Shown one piece after another: positions 42,351 through 52,521 of a stretch of DNA of 64,000 bases; position 1 is the first letter of the stretch, and each line of letters starts with the position of its first letter. Below the pieces are notes generated by a model. It was not told where the DNA came from, ran no database searches, and saw only the letters and a program-made list of their open reading frames with translations. The position numbers were made by a program, and so were the translations under genes. Source of the DNA: an uncultured Treponema sp. (GTDB lineage Bacteria; Spirochaetota; Spirochaetia; Treponematales; Treponemataceae); assembly GCF_946187725.1 (NCBI RefSeq), contig NZ_CAMHSK010000002.1, positions 159,352 through 223,351 of the forward strand, read 5' to 3'.

Positions 42351-44939
42351 ATGTCTATTGACTACAAAAAATTACCAGTTTACGAACAGAAAGAAAAGAT
42401 ACTCGAATGTTTACGGCAGAATCAGGTCATTGTCGTTCAGTCGCCTACAGGAAGCGGAAAGACCACGCAGATTCCTGTCATTTTACATGAGGCGGGATAT
42501 AGCGAAAACGGTGTGATTGCCGTTACACAGCCTCGAAGGATTGCTGCCCTCAGTGTTTCAGAATTCATTGCAAAGCAGCTCAACACTTCTTATCCGGGGC
42601 TTGTCGGCTATAAAATGCGTTTTGAGGATAAGACTGACCAGAGCACTAAAATCAAAATCATGACGGACGGCATTCTCCTTCAGGAAATGAAGCTTGACCC
42701 GTGGATGACAAAATATTCGGTCATAATGGTTGATGAGGCTCACGAACGAAGCCTTAACATCGATTTCGTCCTAGGCCTTTTAAAGCGGGTTCTTGCTGCC
42801 CGCCCGGATTTTAAAGTAATCGTTTCAAGTGCAACCATGAACGCAGAGGCTTTTTCTGAATATTTTGGCGGATGTCCGATTGTCACGATTGAGACTCAGA
42901 CATTCCCGGTCACGATGGTTTATGATCCGCCGCTCAAAGGTCAGAGCACAACCACGGCAACCGCAACAGGTTGTGAATACCTTCTCTCAAAAATCGAAAA
43001 GACTATTGACCGCGTTCTCGACAATCATGAAGATGGTGACATCCTTGTTTTCTTGCCGGGCGAAAAAATCATCAAGGACTGCGCAAAACGCCTTCAATAC
43101 TCTGATTTCCATTCAAAAATCCACATTGTGCCGCTTTACGGTCGCCTTCCAAAAGAAGAACAGGAGCGGGTTTTTGACTCTGCCCCATTCGGCAAAAAGA
43201 AGGTTGTTCTCTCGACCAACATTGCAGAAACGAGCGTCACAATCAACGGAATCACGACCGTAATCGATTCTGGCTTGGCAAAGCTCAATTTTTACAGTCC
43301 GAAGACTTTCACTTCAAGCCTCAACGAGACGCCTGTTTCAAAGGCAAGCTCAAACCAGAGGCGGGGCCGTGCAGGAAGAACTCAGCCGGGCACCTGTTAT
43401 CGTCTTTACAGCCGCAAGGATTTTGACACCCGACCGGAATACACAACCGAAGAAATTTACCGCACAGATTTGAGTGAGGTCGTTCTCCGCATGAGCGAGC
43501 TTGGAATCACGGATTTTGATACCTTCGACTTTATCTCTGCGCCTCAAAAAGAAGACATTCGTGGAGCCGTTGCAACACTGAATCAGATGGGTGCTTTGAA
43601 TGAAGACAATACGCTTTCTTCAATCGGAAAGCTCATGGTCGAATTCCCGCTGGAACCGCGCGTAAGCCGAATCCTTGTCGAAAGCATCATGCGCTATCCT
43701 GAAGTTCTTGAAGAGACCGTAATCGCGGCCGCTTTCATGAGCACGCACTCGCCTTTCATTCTTCCTCCTGGTGAAGAAAGTGATGCACGCAAGGCTCACC
43801 ACGCTTTCCGTGACATTCAGGGCGATTTTGTCTCTTATGTAAAGCTTTTCCGCACATATCAGTCAATGAAAAATTCCGTGCGTTTCTGCCAGAACAATTA
43901 CCTCGATGAGCGCGTTATGGCTGAAATCGCAAACATCAAGCAGCAGCTTGAAGAAGAAATCGGGCAGCTCGGAATCCCTATCGGAAGCGGCGGAAGCATG
44001 GACGACTATCTTTGCTGTATCGCAAGCGGCATGATTCAGTTTGTGTGCGTGCGTGAAGGCCGCGAAAATTACCGTTCACTTACCGCAGACCACATTTCGA
44101 TTCATCCGGGTTCCTCAATGTTCAGGACTGACCCGCTTTTTATCGTGGCAGGAGAAATCGTTCGCACGAGCCGCACATTCGCGATGAGCGTCTCCCCTCT
44201 CACGAAATCGCTTCTTTCAAAAATCTCACCGGATTTGGAAGCGAAACTTGCCGCAATCCGTGGTAAAAGGGGCCGAAGTCTCACAGGAAACTTGGAATTC
44301 AAAGGCTCGACTTTCGCAGCTGTCAAAGGAAAATTGCTCGGCCGTGATGATGGTCACTTTGGTGGCAAAAAGGCAAAATCCGCAAAGAACGAAAATGAAA
44401 TCAATATCGGTGGCGAAATTTTTGAAATCGAAAAGCAGAAAGGTAAAAAGCTACTTATTCTTCCATATAATAAGTTCAAATCGGCGCTTGCAAAAGAGAA
44501 TGACGAAAACAAGATGGCAATCTTCGCTCAAATCCGCTCTAAAGTTCTCATAAATGCCACCCCGCTGCTTACGGGTGAAAAACTGGAACTTGTTTGCAAA
44601 GTCGTTAAAATGCTGAATCTCAATCCAATCGATGAAAAATCCCTCATAAAGCGTAATTTTGACATTCATGAGGAAGGTGCGGCAGACAGGCTTGTGGGTG
44701 AACTCAGCAAAATCTTAAGAATCACGCTTTCAAAAAAGAATAAAGAATACGCCTTCGTTGCCCTGTTCACGGACGGAAGGGGAACCTACTGGTTTAAGAT
44801 GAGCCGTGGATTTGCAACTGCCCTCAACGAGAGTCTTTCGAGCCTGGAAACTCTTGTTGATGAGAATGTAGATTTTTCTGTAGACGGCAAAGAGAGAATC
44901 AATGCGGTTTACAGAATGTTGAACGGATTGTATGAATAG
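42351..44939 (+). CDS. hrpA: DEAH-box RNA helicase, HrpA-like
   Basis: 862 residues from ATG 42351; the frame is open upstream but runs through the hairpin element. Motif I SPTGSGKTT at 31-39, TQPRR (Ia), DEAH at 128-131, SAT in SSATMNAEAF, QRRGRAGRT (VI) near 345. Winged-helix, ratchet and OB-fold regions follow. It lacks the long C-terminal extension of enterobacterial HrpA, so the protein is shorter (about 860 versus about 1300). Probably unwinds RNA or ribosomal complexes. Confidence 0.9.
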   Translation: MSIDYKKLPVYEQKEKILECLRQNQVIVVQSPTGSGKTTQIPVILHEAGYSENGVIAVTQPRRIAALSVSEFIAKQLNTSYPGLVGYKMRFEDKTDQSTKIKIMTDGILLQEMKLDPWMTKYSVIMVDEAHERSLNIDFVLGLLKRVLAARPDFKVIVSSATMNAEAFSEYFGGCPIVTIETQTFPVTMVYDPPLKGQSTTTATATGCEYLLSKIEKTIDRVLDNHEDGDILVFLPGEKIIKDCAKRLQYSDFHSKIHIVPLYGRLPKEEQERVFDSAPFGKKKVVLSTNIAETSVTINGITTVIDSGLAKLNFYSPKTFTSSLNETPVSKASSNQRRGRAGRTQPGTCYRLYSRKDFDTRPEYTTEEIYRTDLSEVVLRMSELGITDFDTFDFISAPQKEDIRGAVATLNQMGALNEDNTLSSIGKLMVEFPLEPRVSRILVESIMRYPEVLEETVIAAAFMSTHSPFILPPGEESDARKAHHAFRDIQGDFVSYVKLFRTYQSMKNSVRFCQNNYLDERVMAEIANIKQQLEEEIGQLGIPIGSGGSMDDYLCCIASGMIQFVCVREGRENYRSLTADHISIHPGSSMFRTDPLFIVAGEIVRTSRTFAMSVSPLTKSLLSKISPDLEAKLAAIRGKRGRSLTGNLEFKGSTFAAVKGKLLGRDDGHFGGKKAKSAKNENEINIGGEIFEIEKQKGKKLLILPYNKFKSALAKENDENKMAIFAQIRSKVLINATPLLTGEKLELVCKVVKMLNLNPIDEKSLIKRNFDIHEEGAADRLVGELSKILRITLSKKNKEYAFVALFTDGRGTYWFKMSRGFATALNESLSSLETLVDENVDFSVDGKERINAVYRMLNGLYE

Positions 44940-44997
44940 CGCGTCTATAAGGATTTTTCTTGTTAAATTAATAATAAGGTGGTAATCTTATAATAGA

Positions 44998-46845
44998 ATG
45001 AAAAAATACTGCATCGGCAAATTACATTTTAACAGCCGTTTTTCACTCATCACCTGCATAATAACGCTTACCTCAACTTTTGCTATCTTGAGCGTATTTC
45101 TTCGTCTTTATGAAGCCTCAAAAAGGAATATCATAAATCAATGGCAGATTGAAACAGTTCAGGCGGCAAATCAAATCAACAAATACATGAAAATGCCTGT
45201 GGACGCAATTTCATTTTCAGCAGTAACGCTCAATGAGATGCTTGAAAAAAACACTCCGCATACAGAAGTTCATGATTATATCAAAGATGTGACCGAAATT
45301 TACGCGGCAACAATCAGCGAAAACTCAACAGGAATCTACTGCTACTATCAAGGGGATTTATTAAACGGAACAGAATGGACTCCTCCAGAAGGTTACAATC
45401 CAAAAATCAGACCGTGGTACACCGATGCCTTTGAAATGGGCGGAAAACCTGCCCTGGTAAAGCCTTATCTTGACCTCAGAACAAACACCGTCATGCTTTC
45501 AGTCAGCCAGCTTCTTGATGACCTTGACAGTGTTGTTTCCATGGATATTTTTCTTGACAACATTCAGAAAACTGTCGAGGACAAGCAGTATTCCAAAAAG
45601 CAGATACTCAAAAATGCTTTCGTAATGGATCGAAAGGGCTTCGTAATTGCTCATTCGGATTCGCAGTACATCGGCAAAAATTTAGGCAAAACCGGCAATG
45701 ACTTTGAAAAATTCCTTGTAAAAGAGTTTTCTGCTTCTGTCAGTGAGCACATTGAAAAAAAGGTTCAAGGTAAGAATCTTACAGTTTTCGTAGAGGCAAT
45801 CAATTCTGAATGGCTGATGGTTTTCGTTCTTGGAACACGGGATCTTTATTCATCGCTCCGAACGATTTACATTTCTTCAGCATTTGTCCTTTTTTTCATC
45901 CTTCTTGTTTTTCTTGCATTCTTCCTTTACATGAGCTACAAATATGCTGAAACAGAACAGCTCAACCGTGAAATCAAAGCCGTTGCAGACATTTATGTTA
46001 CGGCTACCAAAATCAACCTGAAGACAGACACAATAACCTGTATCCGCAGCAATCCTGATTTTGATCGCCTTCTGGACGGTGATTTCACTAACTACAGCAA
46101 GAGAATTCCTGATTTTGCAAAGAAAATGGCAATTGAAGGGGCCGCCCCGCTAGTTAAGGATTTCATGGAACTTTCAACACTTGAAAGTCGCCTCAACGGT
46201 TCTAATTCAATCTCTTTTGAATTTATTGATGATAAGGAACGATGGATTCGCCTCAGATATATCGTGCTTGGAAGAGATGAAAACGGTGTTTTGCAACAAG
46301 TCCTTCTTGTGGTTGAGTCAATCGATGAGGATAAAAAGCAGCAGGAAGCATTGCGAAAACTTTCCGAAACCGACATGATGACTGGTGTAAAAAACCGGGG
46401 CTGTGGCGAAATGCAAATCCGGGAAGCAATTTCAAAACGAAAGCAGGGAATGTTCTGTCTTCTTGATATAGATAAGTTCAAATCAATCAACGACAATTAC
46501 GGTCATCAAATCGGCGATGCGGTAATCATCGCAATCGCTGACTGTCTCAAAAAAAGCTTCCGTGATTCAGATATTGTTTTCAGGCTTGGGGGAGATGAAT
46601 TTGCAGTTTTTGCAGACGGTGTCACACGGGAAGAATCAGGCTTAAAAATCTTAAAACGATTCTTTGACTATGTTGAAGCCATCGCAATTCCAGAACTCAA
46701 AGACCGAAAGATTACTGTAAGCGTTGGCGCAACTTTCTTCCCAATCTCGCAGTTTGATACTTTTGAAGCAATGTATCAGCGAAGTGATGTTGGAACCTAC
46801 AAAAGCAAAGAACGAGACGGCAATATGCTGACTTTCAATATTTAG
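44998..46845 (+). CDS. Diguanylate cyclase with extracytoplasmic Cache domain
   Basis: 615 residues. Membrane segment about 17-37, dCache-like sensor about 45-285 (RPWYTDAFEMGG motif, VMDRKGFVIAHSD), second membrane segment about 288-315, a PAS-like stretch, and a C-terminal GGDEF domain. The active site is intact (GGDEF at 531-535) and the inhibitory I-site RxxD (RDSD, 522-525) is exactly five residues upstream, so it should make c-di-GMP with product feedback. Promoter TATAAT lies at the start codon region (44990-44995), again very close to the ATG. Confidence 0.92.
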   Translation: MKKYCIGKLHFNSRFSLITCIITLTSTFAILSVFLRLYEASKRNIINQWQIETVQAANQINKYMKMPVDAISFSAVTLNEMLEKNTPHTEVHDYIKDVTEIYAATISENSTGIYCYYQGDLLNGTEWTPPEGYNPKIRPWYTDAFEMGGKPALVKPYLDLRTNTVMLSVSQLLDDLDSVVSMDIFLDNIQKTVEDKQYSKKQILKNAFVMDRKGFVIAHSDSQYIGKNLGKTGNDFEKFLVKEFSASVSEHIEKKVQGKNLTVFVEAINSEWLMVFVLGTRDLYSSLRTIYISSAFVLFFILLVFLAFFLYMSYKYAETEQLNREIKAVADIYVTATKINLKTDTITCIRSNPDFDRLLDGDFTNYSKRIPDFAKKMAIEGAAPLVKDFMELSTLESRLNGSNSISFEFIDDKERWIRLRYIVLGRDENGVLQQVLLVVESIDEDKKQQEALRKLSETDMMTGVKNRGCGEMQIREAISKRKQGMFCLLDIDKFKSINDNYGHQIGDAVIIAIADCLKKSFRDSDIVFRLGGDEFAVFADGVTREESGLKILKRFFDYVEAIAIPELKDRKITVSVGATFFPISQFDTFEAMYQRSDVGTYKSKERDGNMLTFNI

Positions 46846-46862
46846 TTTTTACAATCACAGAT

Positions 46863-46915
46863 AAAAAAAGCATCCTTGAATTGAGTTTGAATCAAAAACA
46901 AGGATGCTTTTTTTT
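46863..46915. terminator. Bidirectional intrinsic terminator
   Basis: AAAAAAAGCATCCTTG and CAAGGATGCTTTTTTTT form a 10-bp GC-containing stem extended by A/T pairs around a 20-base loop. T-runs on both strands serve the plus-strand cyclase and the minus-strand ABC transporter genes. Confidence 0.93.
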
Positions 46916-46937
46916 ACAAAATTCGGCTTTTAACCTT

Positions 46938-48587
46938 TTATTTTGACAAAGTTCCGCTTGTTATGCAGCGGCCGGTCTTTCGGTCAAAAAGCAGGATATT
47001 GCTTCCGGTGAAGTTGACTGAATGTGTTGAGCCAATTTCGAAAGTTACACCACCAAAGACAACACTCGTAAGCAGGAAATCCTTGATTTTGAGTTTTACT
47101 GTTGATTCAAGACCTGTTGGCATTGCACCGCAAATCTCAGCATCAAACATTCCGCTGTTCGTAATCTGCAAATACTCAGGTCTTACGCCAAGCACGAAAT
47201 CACCGTTCTGAGGAGCAGATTCCTCCTTTTCGGCAAAGCCCTGCTCATCAGAAACCTTCGCAATCGGATATTTAAAAACCTCGTCCTTGTTCATTTTTTC
47301 GACATAGCCTTTTTCAAGGGCAAGTTTTTTCTCATCCTCTTTTTTCTGCTCTAAGCTGTCATCGCGGTTTTTGTACCATTGTGCAAGATTAAAATCACCA
47401 TCAGGAGTGAATGTGATATCCTCGCCGTCAAAAACCTTCAACTGCAATTTGCCGCTTGAATCCTGCTCACCTTTTGCATTAATAAAGTTGATTGAAGGAT
47501 TGCCGACAAAGTCTGCGACAAAAAGATTATTCGGTCTGTTGTAGACCGTGAGCGGAGGCTCATACTGCTGCAAAACGCCATTGTTAATCAGACAGATTTT
47601 TGTAGCAAGAGTCATAGCTTCCATCTGGTCGTGGGTGACATAGACGAAAGTGCTTCCCGTTTCAATGTGAAGACGCTGAAGTTCGTAACGCATTTCAAGA
47701 CGAAGCTTTGCATCAAGATTTGAAAGAGGCTCGTCCATAAAAAGAACGCTTGGCTCCGGTGCAAGTGTTCGGGCAATGGCAACACGCTGCTGCTGACCGC
47801 CGGAAAGTTCAGCAGGATATCTGTCCATGAACATTCCGATTTTGACAACCCGTGAGACTTTGCGTACGGCGAGATCAATTTCTTCATCCGTAAGTTTTCG
47901 CTCTTTCACCAAAGGGTTTCCGTTCTGAACAAGTTGCCATTCATCAGTAAAAGTGATGCCTTTTGACTTTTCGCTCTCAACGATTGAATCAACTCGTGCC
48001 TTAATTTTTTTTGCGGCCTCTTTTGCAATTGACTCATGATTCGAAGCCTTGTGCAATCCAAATGCCATCACCTTTTTTGCAGAGAACATAGAAATCTCAA
48101 AGGTATCGATTAACTTCATCAAAGCCTTTTCTTCATCGATTTTACCGTTCTTATCCTTACATTCATCGATAGCGGCAACAACCTTCGCAGAATTTGCAAG
48201 AATCTCAAAAATCCGTGAAGAGACTTTAAGTTCCCAGTTGTAAACAGGAAGTTTCTCGCAAATATTTCCCAAACCGAATGCAATGTTTTTGTAGACCGTC
48301 ATGTTCGGCCACAACGCATAATTCTGAAAAAGAAATCCGACTTTTCGCTTATTTGCAGGAATATTGATTCCAAGCTCGCTGTCATAAACAACCTTGTCAC
48401 CTATTTCGATTCTTCCAGAAGACGGAGTTTCAAGGCCCGCTATCATTCGGAGTGTAGTTGTCTTTCCACATCCAGAAGGACCAAGAAGGGTAACAAAAGC
48501 ATTGTCATCAATCAAAAGATTTAATCTATCTACGCCGTAAAATTTTCCCCAGCGTTTCGTAACATTAGTAAGTTTTATCTGTGGCAT
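46938..48587 (-). CDS. ABC importer ATPase with large helical-domain insertion
   Basis: 549 residues, a MalK/FbpC/PotA-type importer ATPase. Walker A GPSGCGKTTT at 36-45, Q-loop FLFQNYALWP (Gln-88), signature LSGGQQQR at 261-268, Walker B VLFMDEPLSNLD. The gap from Q-loop to signature is about 170 residues, against about 50 normally: an extra charged helical segment of about 120 residues (roughly 108-245) is inserted. A second charged insertion splits the TOBE-type regulatory domain (about 415-470). Last gene of the binding protein-permease-ATPase operon; the gene starts on the permease stop. Confidence 0.88.
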   Translation of the reverse strand: MPQIKLTNVTKRWGKFYGVDRLNLLIDDNAFVTLLGPSGCGKTTTLRMIAGLETPSSGRIEIGDKVVYDSELGINIPANKRKVGFLFQNYALWPNMTVYKNIAFGLGNICEKLPVYNWELKVSSRIFEILANSAKVVAAIDECKDKNGKIDEEKALMKLIDTFEISMFSAKKVMAFGLHKASNHESIAKEAAKKIKARVDSIVESEKSKGITFTDEWQLVQNGNPLVKERKLTDEEIDLAVRKVSRVVKIGMFMDRYPAELSGGQQQRVAIARTLAPEPSVLFMDEPLSNLDAKLRLEMRYELQRLHIETGSTFVYVTHDQMEAMTLATKICLINNGVLQQYEPPLTVYNRPNNLFVADFVGNPSINFINAKGEQDSSGKLQLKVFDGEDITFTPDGDFNLAQWYKNRDDSLEQKKEDEKKLALEKGYVEKMNKDEVFKYPIAKVSDEQGFAEKEESAPQNGDFVLGVRPEYLQITNSGMFDAEICGAMPTGLESTVKLKIKDFLLTSVVFGGVTFEIGSTHSVNFTGSNILLFDRKTGRCITSGTLSK

Positions 48588-50419
48588 TATTTTCCTCCTA
48601 CACCCTTATCAATGCTTGCGCCGGTGAGTTTATTAATCATCGCGTTAAAAATAAGGATAGTGACAATCAAAATTAAGTTCATTCCGCTAGAGAAAGCGTA
48701 CAAGCCCATCTCGTCAAAATAGTCCATTGCGGTAGTCATAATCTTAAACTGGTCGCAAAGGAGCATGAAAAGCGTAAGTTCCCTCAAACAAGTCATAAAC
48801 GGCAAGAGGAAACTTGAAATAATCGTACTTTTCTGAATCGGGATGATGATTCCAAACATTCGCTTTACCCAAGGAATATCCTGAATGATTGCAGCTTCTT
48901 CAATTTCACCTGAGATTTGAAGCATTGAATTGAGAGAAGCACGGCTTGCAAACGGGATGTATTTTACAGTACCCGTAAGCATGAGAATCAGGAATGTGCC
49001 GCCAATCGACAAAGTTTTTCCAAAAATAAGGAATGCAACACCGACAGAGAGCGATGGCATGAGATAAGGCAGAAAAGCTACAGAGTTAACATAAGCTGCA
49101 GCCTTGCTCCTTCGATGCTTGCTTACTGCATAGCCGACCAAAGTTCCGATAGTTCCGGCACAAAGGGCACAAACCACTGCAACATAAAGCTGACCGGCAA
49201 ATGCCTTCCAAATCTGAGCATTGTGAAGCATACCAAGCTGACCGAAAAGTCCGTATTCGCCCAGAGTATCCGATGTAGTCCACCATTTTGTAGTAAGATG
49301 TGAAAAATCACCGGTCTTCAGGAAACTGTAGTCGCCAGGATTCGGAAGGAAGGTTTCTACACCGAATGAAATAATCGGATAAATGCTCGTGAGAAGCGTA
49401 AGGATAATGAACACGCCCGCGACCGCATACTTTCCGACTTTACCGAGATTTGCCTTTGAAATCTGACCAGACTTTCCAGTAACAGTGGTGTAATTTTTGC
49501 GGCTTGAAGTGCTTGACTGATTGAGCATGAGGATTGCCACACCAAAAATCATCATGATTACGGCGATAATACTTGCCTCACCCGCACGAGCAGAACTCAA
49601 AGCAACATACTTTGTTGAAAGCGTCGTAAGTCCCAGATAATGCGGAACAGGATAACTTCCCATTGCACTTCCAAAAACAAGCAGAATTGTTGAAAGAATT
49701 GCTGGTTTTACAAGAGGAAGCGTGATACAAAGGAAGCTTTTCCACTTCGGAGTATCGAGAATGGTAGCAGCTTCTTCAAGGTTTGCGTCCATGTTGCGGA
49801 AAATTCCACCAATCAAGATATACGCAAAAGGAGCATAATGCAGTCCAAGAACAATCGCACTCGGAAACAATCCCTGACACCACCAAAGCGGCATATGGAT
49901 GTTGAAAAGTGAAGCCAAAAGACCATCAGCCCCGTGAGTTACAGCATTAGAGTTGAAAGCGTTTCGCCACACCATTGCAAGAGTCCACTGCGGCATGATG
50001 TAAGGGAAAATGAAAATCGAGCTTAGATACTGCTTGAATTTCAAATTCGTGCGTGTAACAAGGTACGCGAAAATTCCGCCGTAAACGATGGAGATAAAGC
50101 AGGTAAGGACTGCAAGAATCACCGTGTTGAGAAGCGGAATCCAAAGATTGATTCGGGCGAGTTTGCCAGTAAACAAATCTACCCAGTTATAAAAAGTGTA
50201 CTGACCTTCTTTCAATCCAGTGCGGACAGCATCAATGGTTCCCGCATGAACGGCAACTGTATCTTTTGCAAGATAGAGAATTGGCGCTATGGTTGAAATA
50301 GAAAGCACAATACCAAACAAAAGCAAAATCACATTCTGCGGCTTAGAGAAGAAGGTTTTTATCTGATTCATTCTCTGCTGCGACAGAAGTGGCTTTGCCA
50401 TAACAACATTTTGAGCCAT
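48587..50419 (-). CDS. ABC importer permease, double-domain (FbpB/ThiP type)
   Basis: 610 residues carrying two complete permease domains with about twelve membrane segments. EAA loops are visible in each half: LEEAATILDTPKWKSFLCIT (about residue 220) and IEEAAIIQDIPWVKRMFGI (about 515). This fusion is typical of iron(III), thiamine and phosphonate-type importers. Between the halves lies an unusual charged loop (about 300-330). Works with the ATPase downstream and the lipoprotein upstream. Confidence 0.88.
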   Translation of the reverse strand: MAQNVVMAKPLLSQQRMNQIKTFFSKPQNVILLLFGIVLSISTIAPILYLAKDTVAVHAGTIDAVRTGLKEGQYTFYNWVDLFTGKLARINLWIPLLNTVILAVLTCFISIVYGGIFAYLVTRTNLKFKQYLSSIFIFPYIMPQWTLAMVWRNAFNSNAVTHGADGLLASLFNIHMPLWWCQGLFPSAIVLGLHYAPFAYILIGGIFRNMDANLEEAATILDTPKWKSFLCITLPLVKPAILSTILLVFGSAMGSYPVPHYLGLTTLSTKYVALSSARAGEASIIAVIMMIFGVAILMLNQSSTSSRKNYTTVTGKSGQISKANLGKVGKYAVAGVFIILTLLTSIYPIISFGVETFLPNPGDYSFLKTGDFSHLTTKWWTTSDTLGEYGLFGQLGMLHNAQIWKAFAGQLYVAVVCALCAGTIGTLVGYAVSKHRRSKAAAYVNSVAFLPYLMPSLSVGVAFLIFGKTLSIGGTFLILMLTGTVKYIPFASRASLNSMLQISGEIEEAAIIQDIPWVKRMFGIIIPIQKSTIISSFLLPFMTCLRELTLFMLLCDQFKIMTTAMDYFDEMGLYAFSSGMNLILIVTILIFNAMINKLTGASIDKGVGGK

Positions 50420-50501
50420 CTGTTTTCCTTTGATTTTGATATAAAAAAATGAAATAAAAAGGGCTGCTCTTCTATTGAGGCAGCCCTGAAAAAGTCAGCT
50501 A

Positions 50502-51821
50502 TTAGCGACCGCCGCGAATTGAATCAATCCAATCACCAAGTTCAAGAGAAACTTCAGAACAGAATTTCGGATCTTCGATTACCAAAGCACCGCCATTCTC
50601 GCTTGACCACCATTCAAATCCACGGTCATTCTTTGCAGGAAATTCAGTGCCACCGGCCGTGCTGTGATGGTATTTTGCTTCATTTTCAGCAGCAAGAGTT
50701 GGGTTAGCAGAATATCCACCCATGTCCTTACCCCAAGCAGCAAAACCGTCAAGTTTTGTTACCATGAATGAAATGAATGCACAAGCAGTCCATGGATACG
50801 GAGAAGAATCCATAACTTCAAGATAGTGGCAGTATCCGTAACCGCCGATACCCTTATAGCCGTCGTTGTAAGCGGCAACAGCAATGTTATTTACAGATGA
50901 TTCATTAGTTTCTGCAACAGAACGAAGTTTTGAATAAACGATAAGTGCAAATTCACCGGCAGCAGATTTTGAAACAAGCTCGTTACAGATTGGGCCGTCA
51001 TCAGTCATAGCATTGTAATTTTTAACCCAAAGTTTTGTCCATGCGAGACCGTATTTTGCATTTGCGCCTTCAATGCCATAGTTCTTAGCGATTGTGGCAC
51101 ATTCATCAATAACCGGCTGGAAATAAGCTTTTTTGCCAGCATCGAGAGCATCAAAAGCGTTTTTGAGCCAGGTAGAATATTTGTCAGATGCGAGCATGTA
51201 AAGGAAGTTCTTTCCTACAAGTTCTGAGTTGACATCCATGTACATGCCAGATTTTCCTTCTGCAACGAAATCCCAGCAGTTTTTAAAATCAGCACCATCA
51301 ACTTTGTTGAACATGAAGACTTTGTTGAGAGTCTGCAAAGAAAGAAGTTCCGGGTAAGAAGCCTTTGTAAGCTTGTTTGCTTCAGCCCACTCTTTTGGGA
51401 TGAAAGTGCGAAGGATTCCGGTGTCCATCATCTTAGACTGAATCTGATTTCCGTCCTGAATCAATGTCATGAAATATTCAGGATTTGTTGATTTATAATC
51501 AACAGTAAGGGTTGTGAAAATTGAATTATTCTTAGGCTGAGACCATTCGATTGTTCCGGCATAAGAATCATCGAGAGATTTGAGGTATTTAATGAATGCA
51601 GCACCAGCAGTCTTTCCACGGCTCGAATTACCGATACCTTTGATTGTTGCATTTTTTGATTCTTCGATTGCTTTTTTACAAAGTTCATCAAAGCTCATTG
51701 TTTCGGCCTGTTCAATAATCTTCTGAACCTCAGATTTTTCTGCAACAGGCTTTTTTTCGTTACAAGACATTCCAAGCATGGCAAGAGCACCAAGCGTAAG
51801 ACAGACAAGTGATTTTTTCAA
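50502..51821 (-). CDS. ABC importer substrate-binding lipoprotein
   Basis: 439 residues from TTG 51821, preceded by AGGGGG; an upstream ATG in frame (51875) lacks a ribosome site and would bury the signal. Lipobox Cys at residue 20 (LGMSC). The body fits a class of periplasmic binding proteins of iron/polyamine/2-aminoethylphosphonate type. Aromatic and Gly-rich segments (GYKGIGGYGYCHYLEVMDSS) sit in the second lobe. Substrate cannot be named. First gene of the operon. Confidence 0.85.
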   Translation of the reverse strand: MKKSLVCLTLGALAMLGMSCNEKKPVAEKSEVQKIIEQAETMSFDELCKKAIEESKNATIKGIGNSSRGKTAGAAFIKYLKSLDDSYAGTIEWSQPKNNSIFTTLTVDYKSTNPEYFMTLIQDGNQIQSKMMDTGILRTFIPKEWAEANKLTKASYPELLSLQTLNKVFMFNKVDGADFKNCWDFVAEGKSGMYMDVNSELVGKNFLYMLASDKYSTWLKNAFDALDAGKKAYFQPVIDECATIAKNYGIEGANAKYGLAWTKLWVKNYNAMTDDGPICNELVSKSAAGEFALIVYSKLRSVAETNESSVNNIAVAAYNDGYKGIGGYGYCHYLEVMDSSPYPWTACAFISFMVTKLDGFAAWGKDMGGYSANPTLAAENEAKYHHSTAGGTEFPAKNDRGFEWWSSENGGALVIEDPKFCSEVSLELGDWIDSIRGGR

Positions 51822-51896
51822 AATATTTTCCCCCTTTTTTGATTTTTTGTGTCCGCAAATGATTTTCAAGTGCAAGACATCAAATGTTCAAATTTT

Positions 51897-51925
51897 ATTT
51901 TGAGGGTGAAAATTCAATTTGTCAA
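51897..51925 (-). promoter_or_regulatory. Promoter of the ABC importer operon
   Basis: Minus strand: perfect TTGACA (51925-51920), 17-base spacer, CAAAAT (51902-51897), about 75 bases before the start codon. The remaining gap up to 52047 is AT-rich and holds no gene. Confidence 0.65.
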
Positions 51926-52047
51926 ATAAAATATAACAAATTCTTGAGAAAAACACAAAATTCGTATAAAAGTGAACGAAATTCAGGTAAAAACTAGAAT
52001 TATGAGGGCAAAAATTGAAGCTAATTTACGAAAAATCCCAGCGAAAC

Positions 52048-52521
52048 TTACTCGTCTTCCAAATCAGGGATATGCTTTTTCAGAATTTTCATAAAATCTT
52101 CCCCGGTGACACCTGCCCTCAAAGCGGCAAAAACACAGCTGTCACCGGCGACAGTGCCTAAAATCTCATCAAGATTCATATAATCCAGAGCATTAGCAAC
52201 AGAATCAGCGTGGCCGCCAAAAGTCTTTATTACGACAGTCGTTGCATTCCAGTCAATGCTGACATAACCGCGCAAAAAATCCTGCACGAAAATCTGTTCG
52301 CTCTCACCTCTGTCCTCGTCACTTTGAAGGGTGTAAACATAGCCCGCGTGTCCGTCACTCACCTTCCCCACCTTAAGCAGTTTGAGGTCGCGTGAAAGGG
52401 TTGCCTGAGTCACATCGAAGCCTTCTTTTGTAAGTTCTTTGAGCAATTCATCCTGACTTTCAATTCTGTTGTTCTTTATGAGTCTTTTTATCGCTTTTAG
52501 GCGTTCAGAGCGTTCTTTCAT
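52048..52521 (-). CDS. argR: Arginine repressor ArgR
   Basis: 157 residues. N-terminal winged HTH (SERLKAIKRLIKNNRIESQD then ELTKEGFDVTQATLSRDLKL), C-terminal oligomerisation and arginine-binding domain with GTVAGDSCVFAALR (about 125-138; the usual motif is GTIAGDDT). Its ATG overlaps the fliJ stop by ATGA, so it is translationally coupled to the end of the flagellar operon. argH lies about 10 kb upstream in this window. Confidence 0.92.
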   Translation of the reverse strand: MKERSERLKAIKRLIKNNRIESQDELLKELTKEGFDVTQATLSRDLKLLKVGKVSDGHAGYVYTLQSDEDRGESEQIFVQDFLRGYVSIDWNATTVVIKTFGGHADSVANALDYMNLDEILGTVAGDSCVFAALRAGVTGEDFMKILKKHIPDLEDE

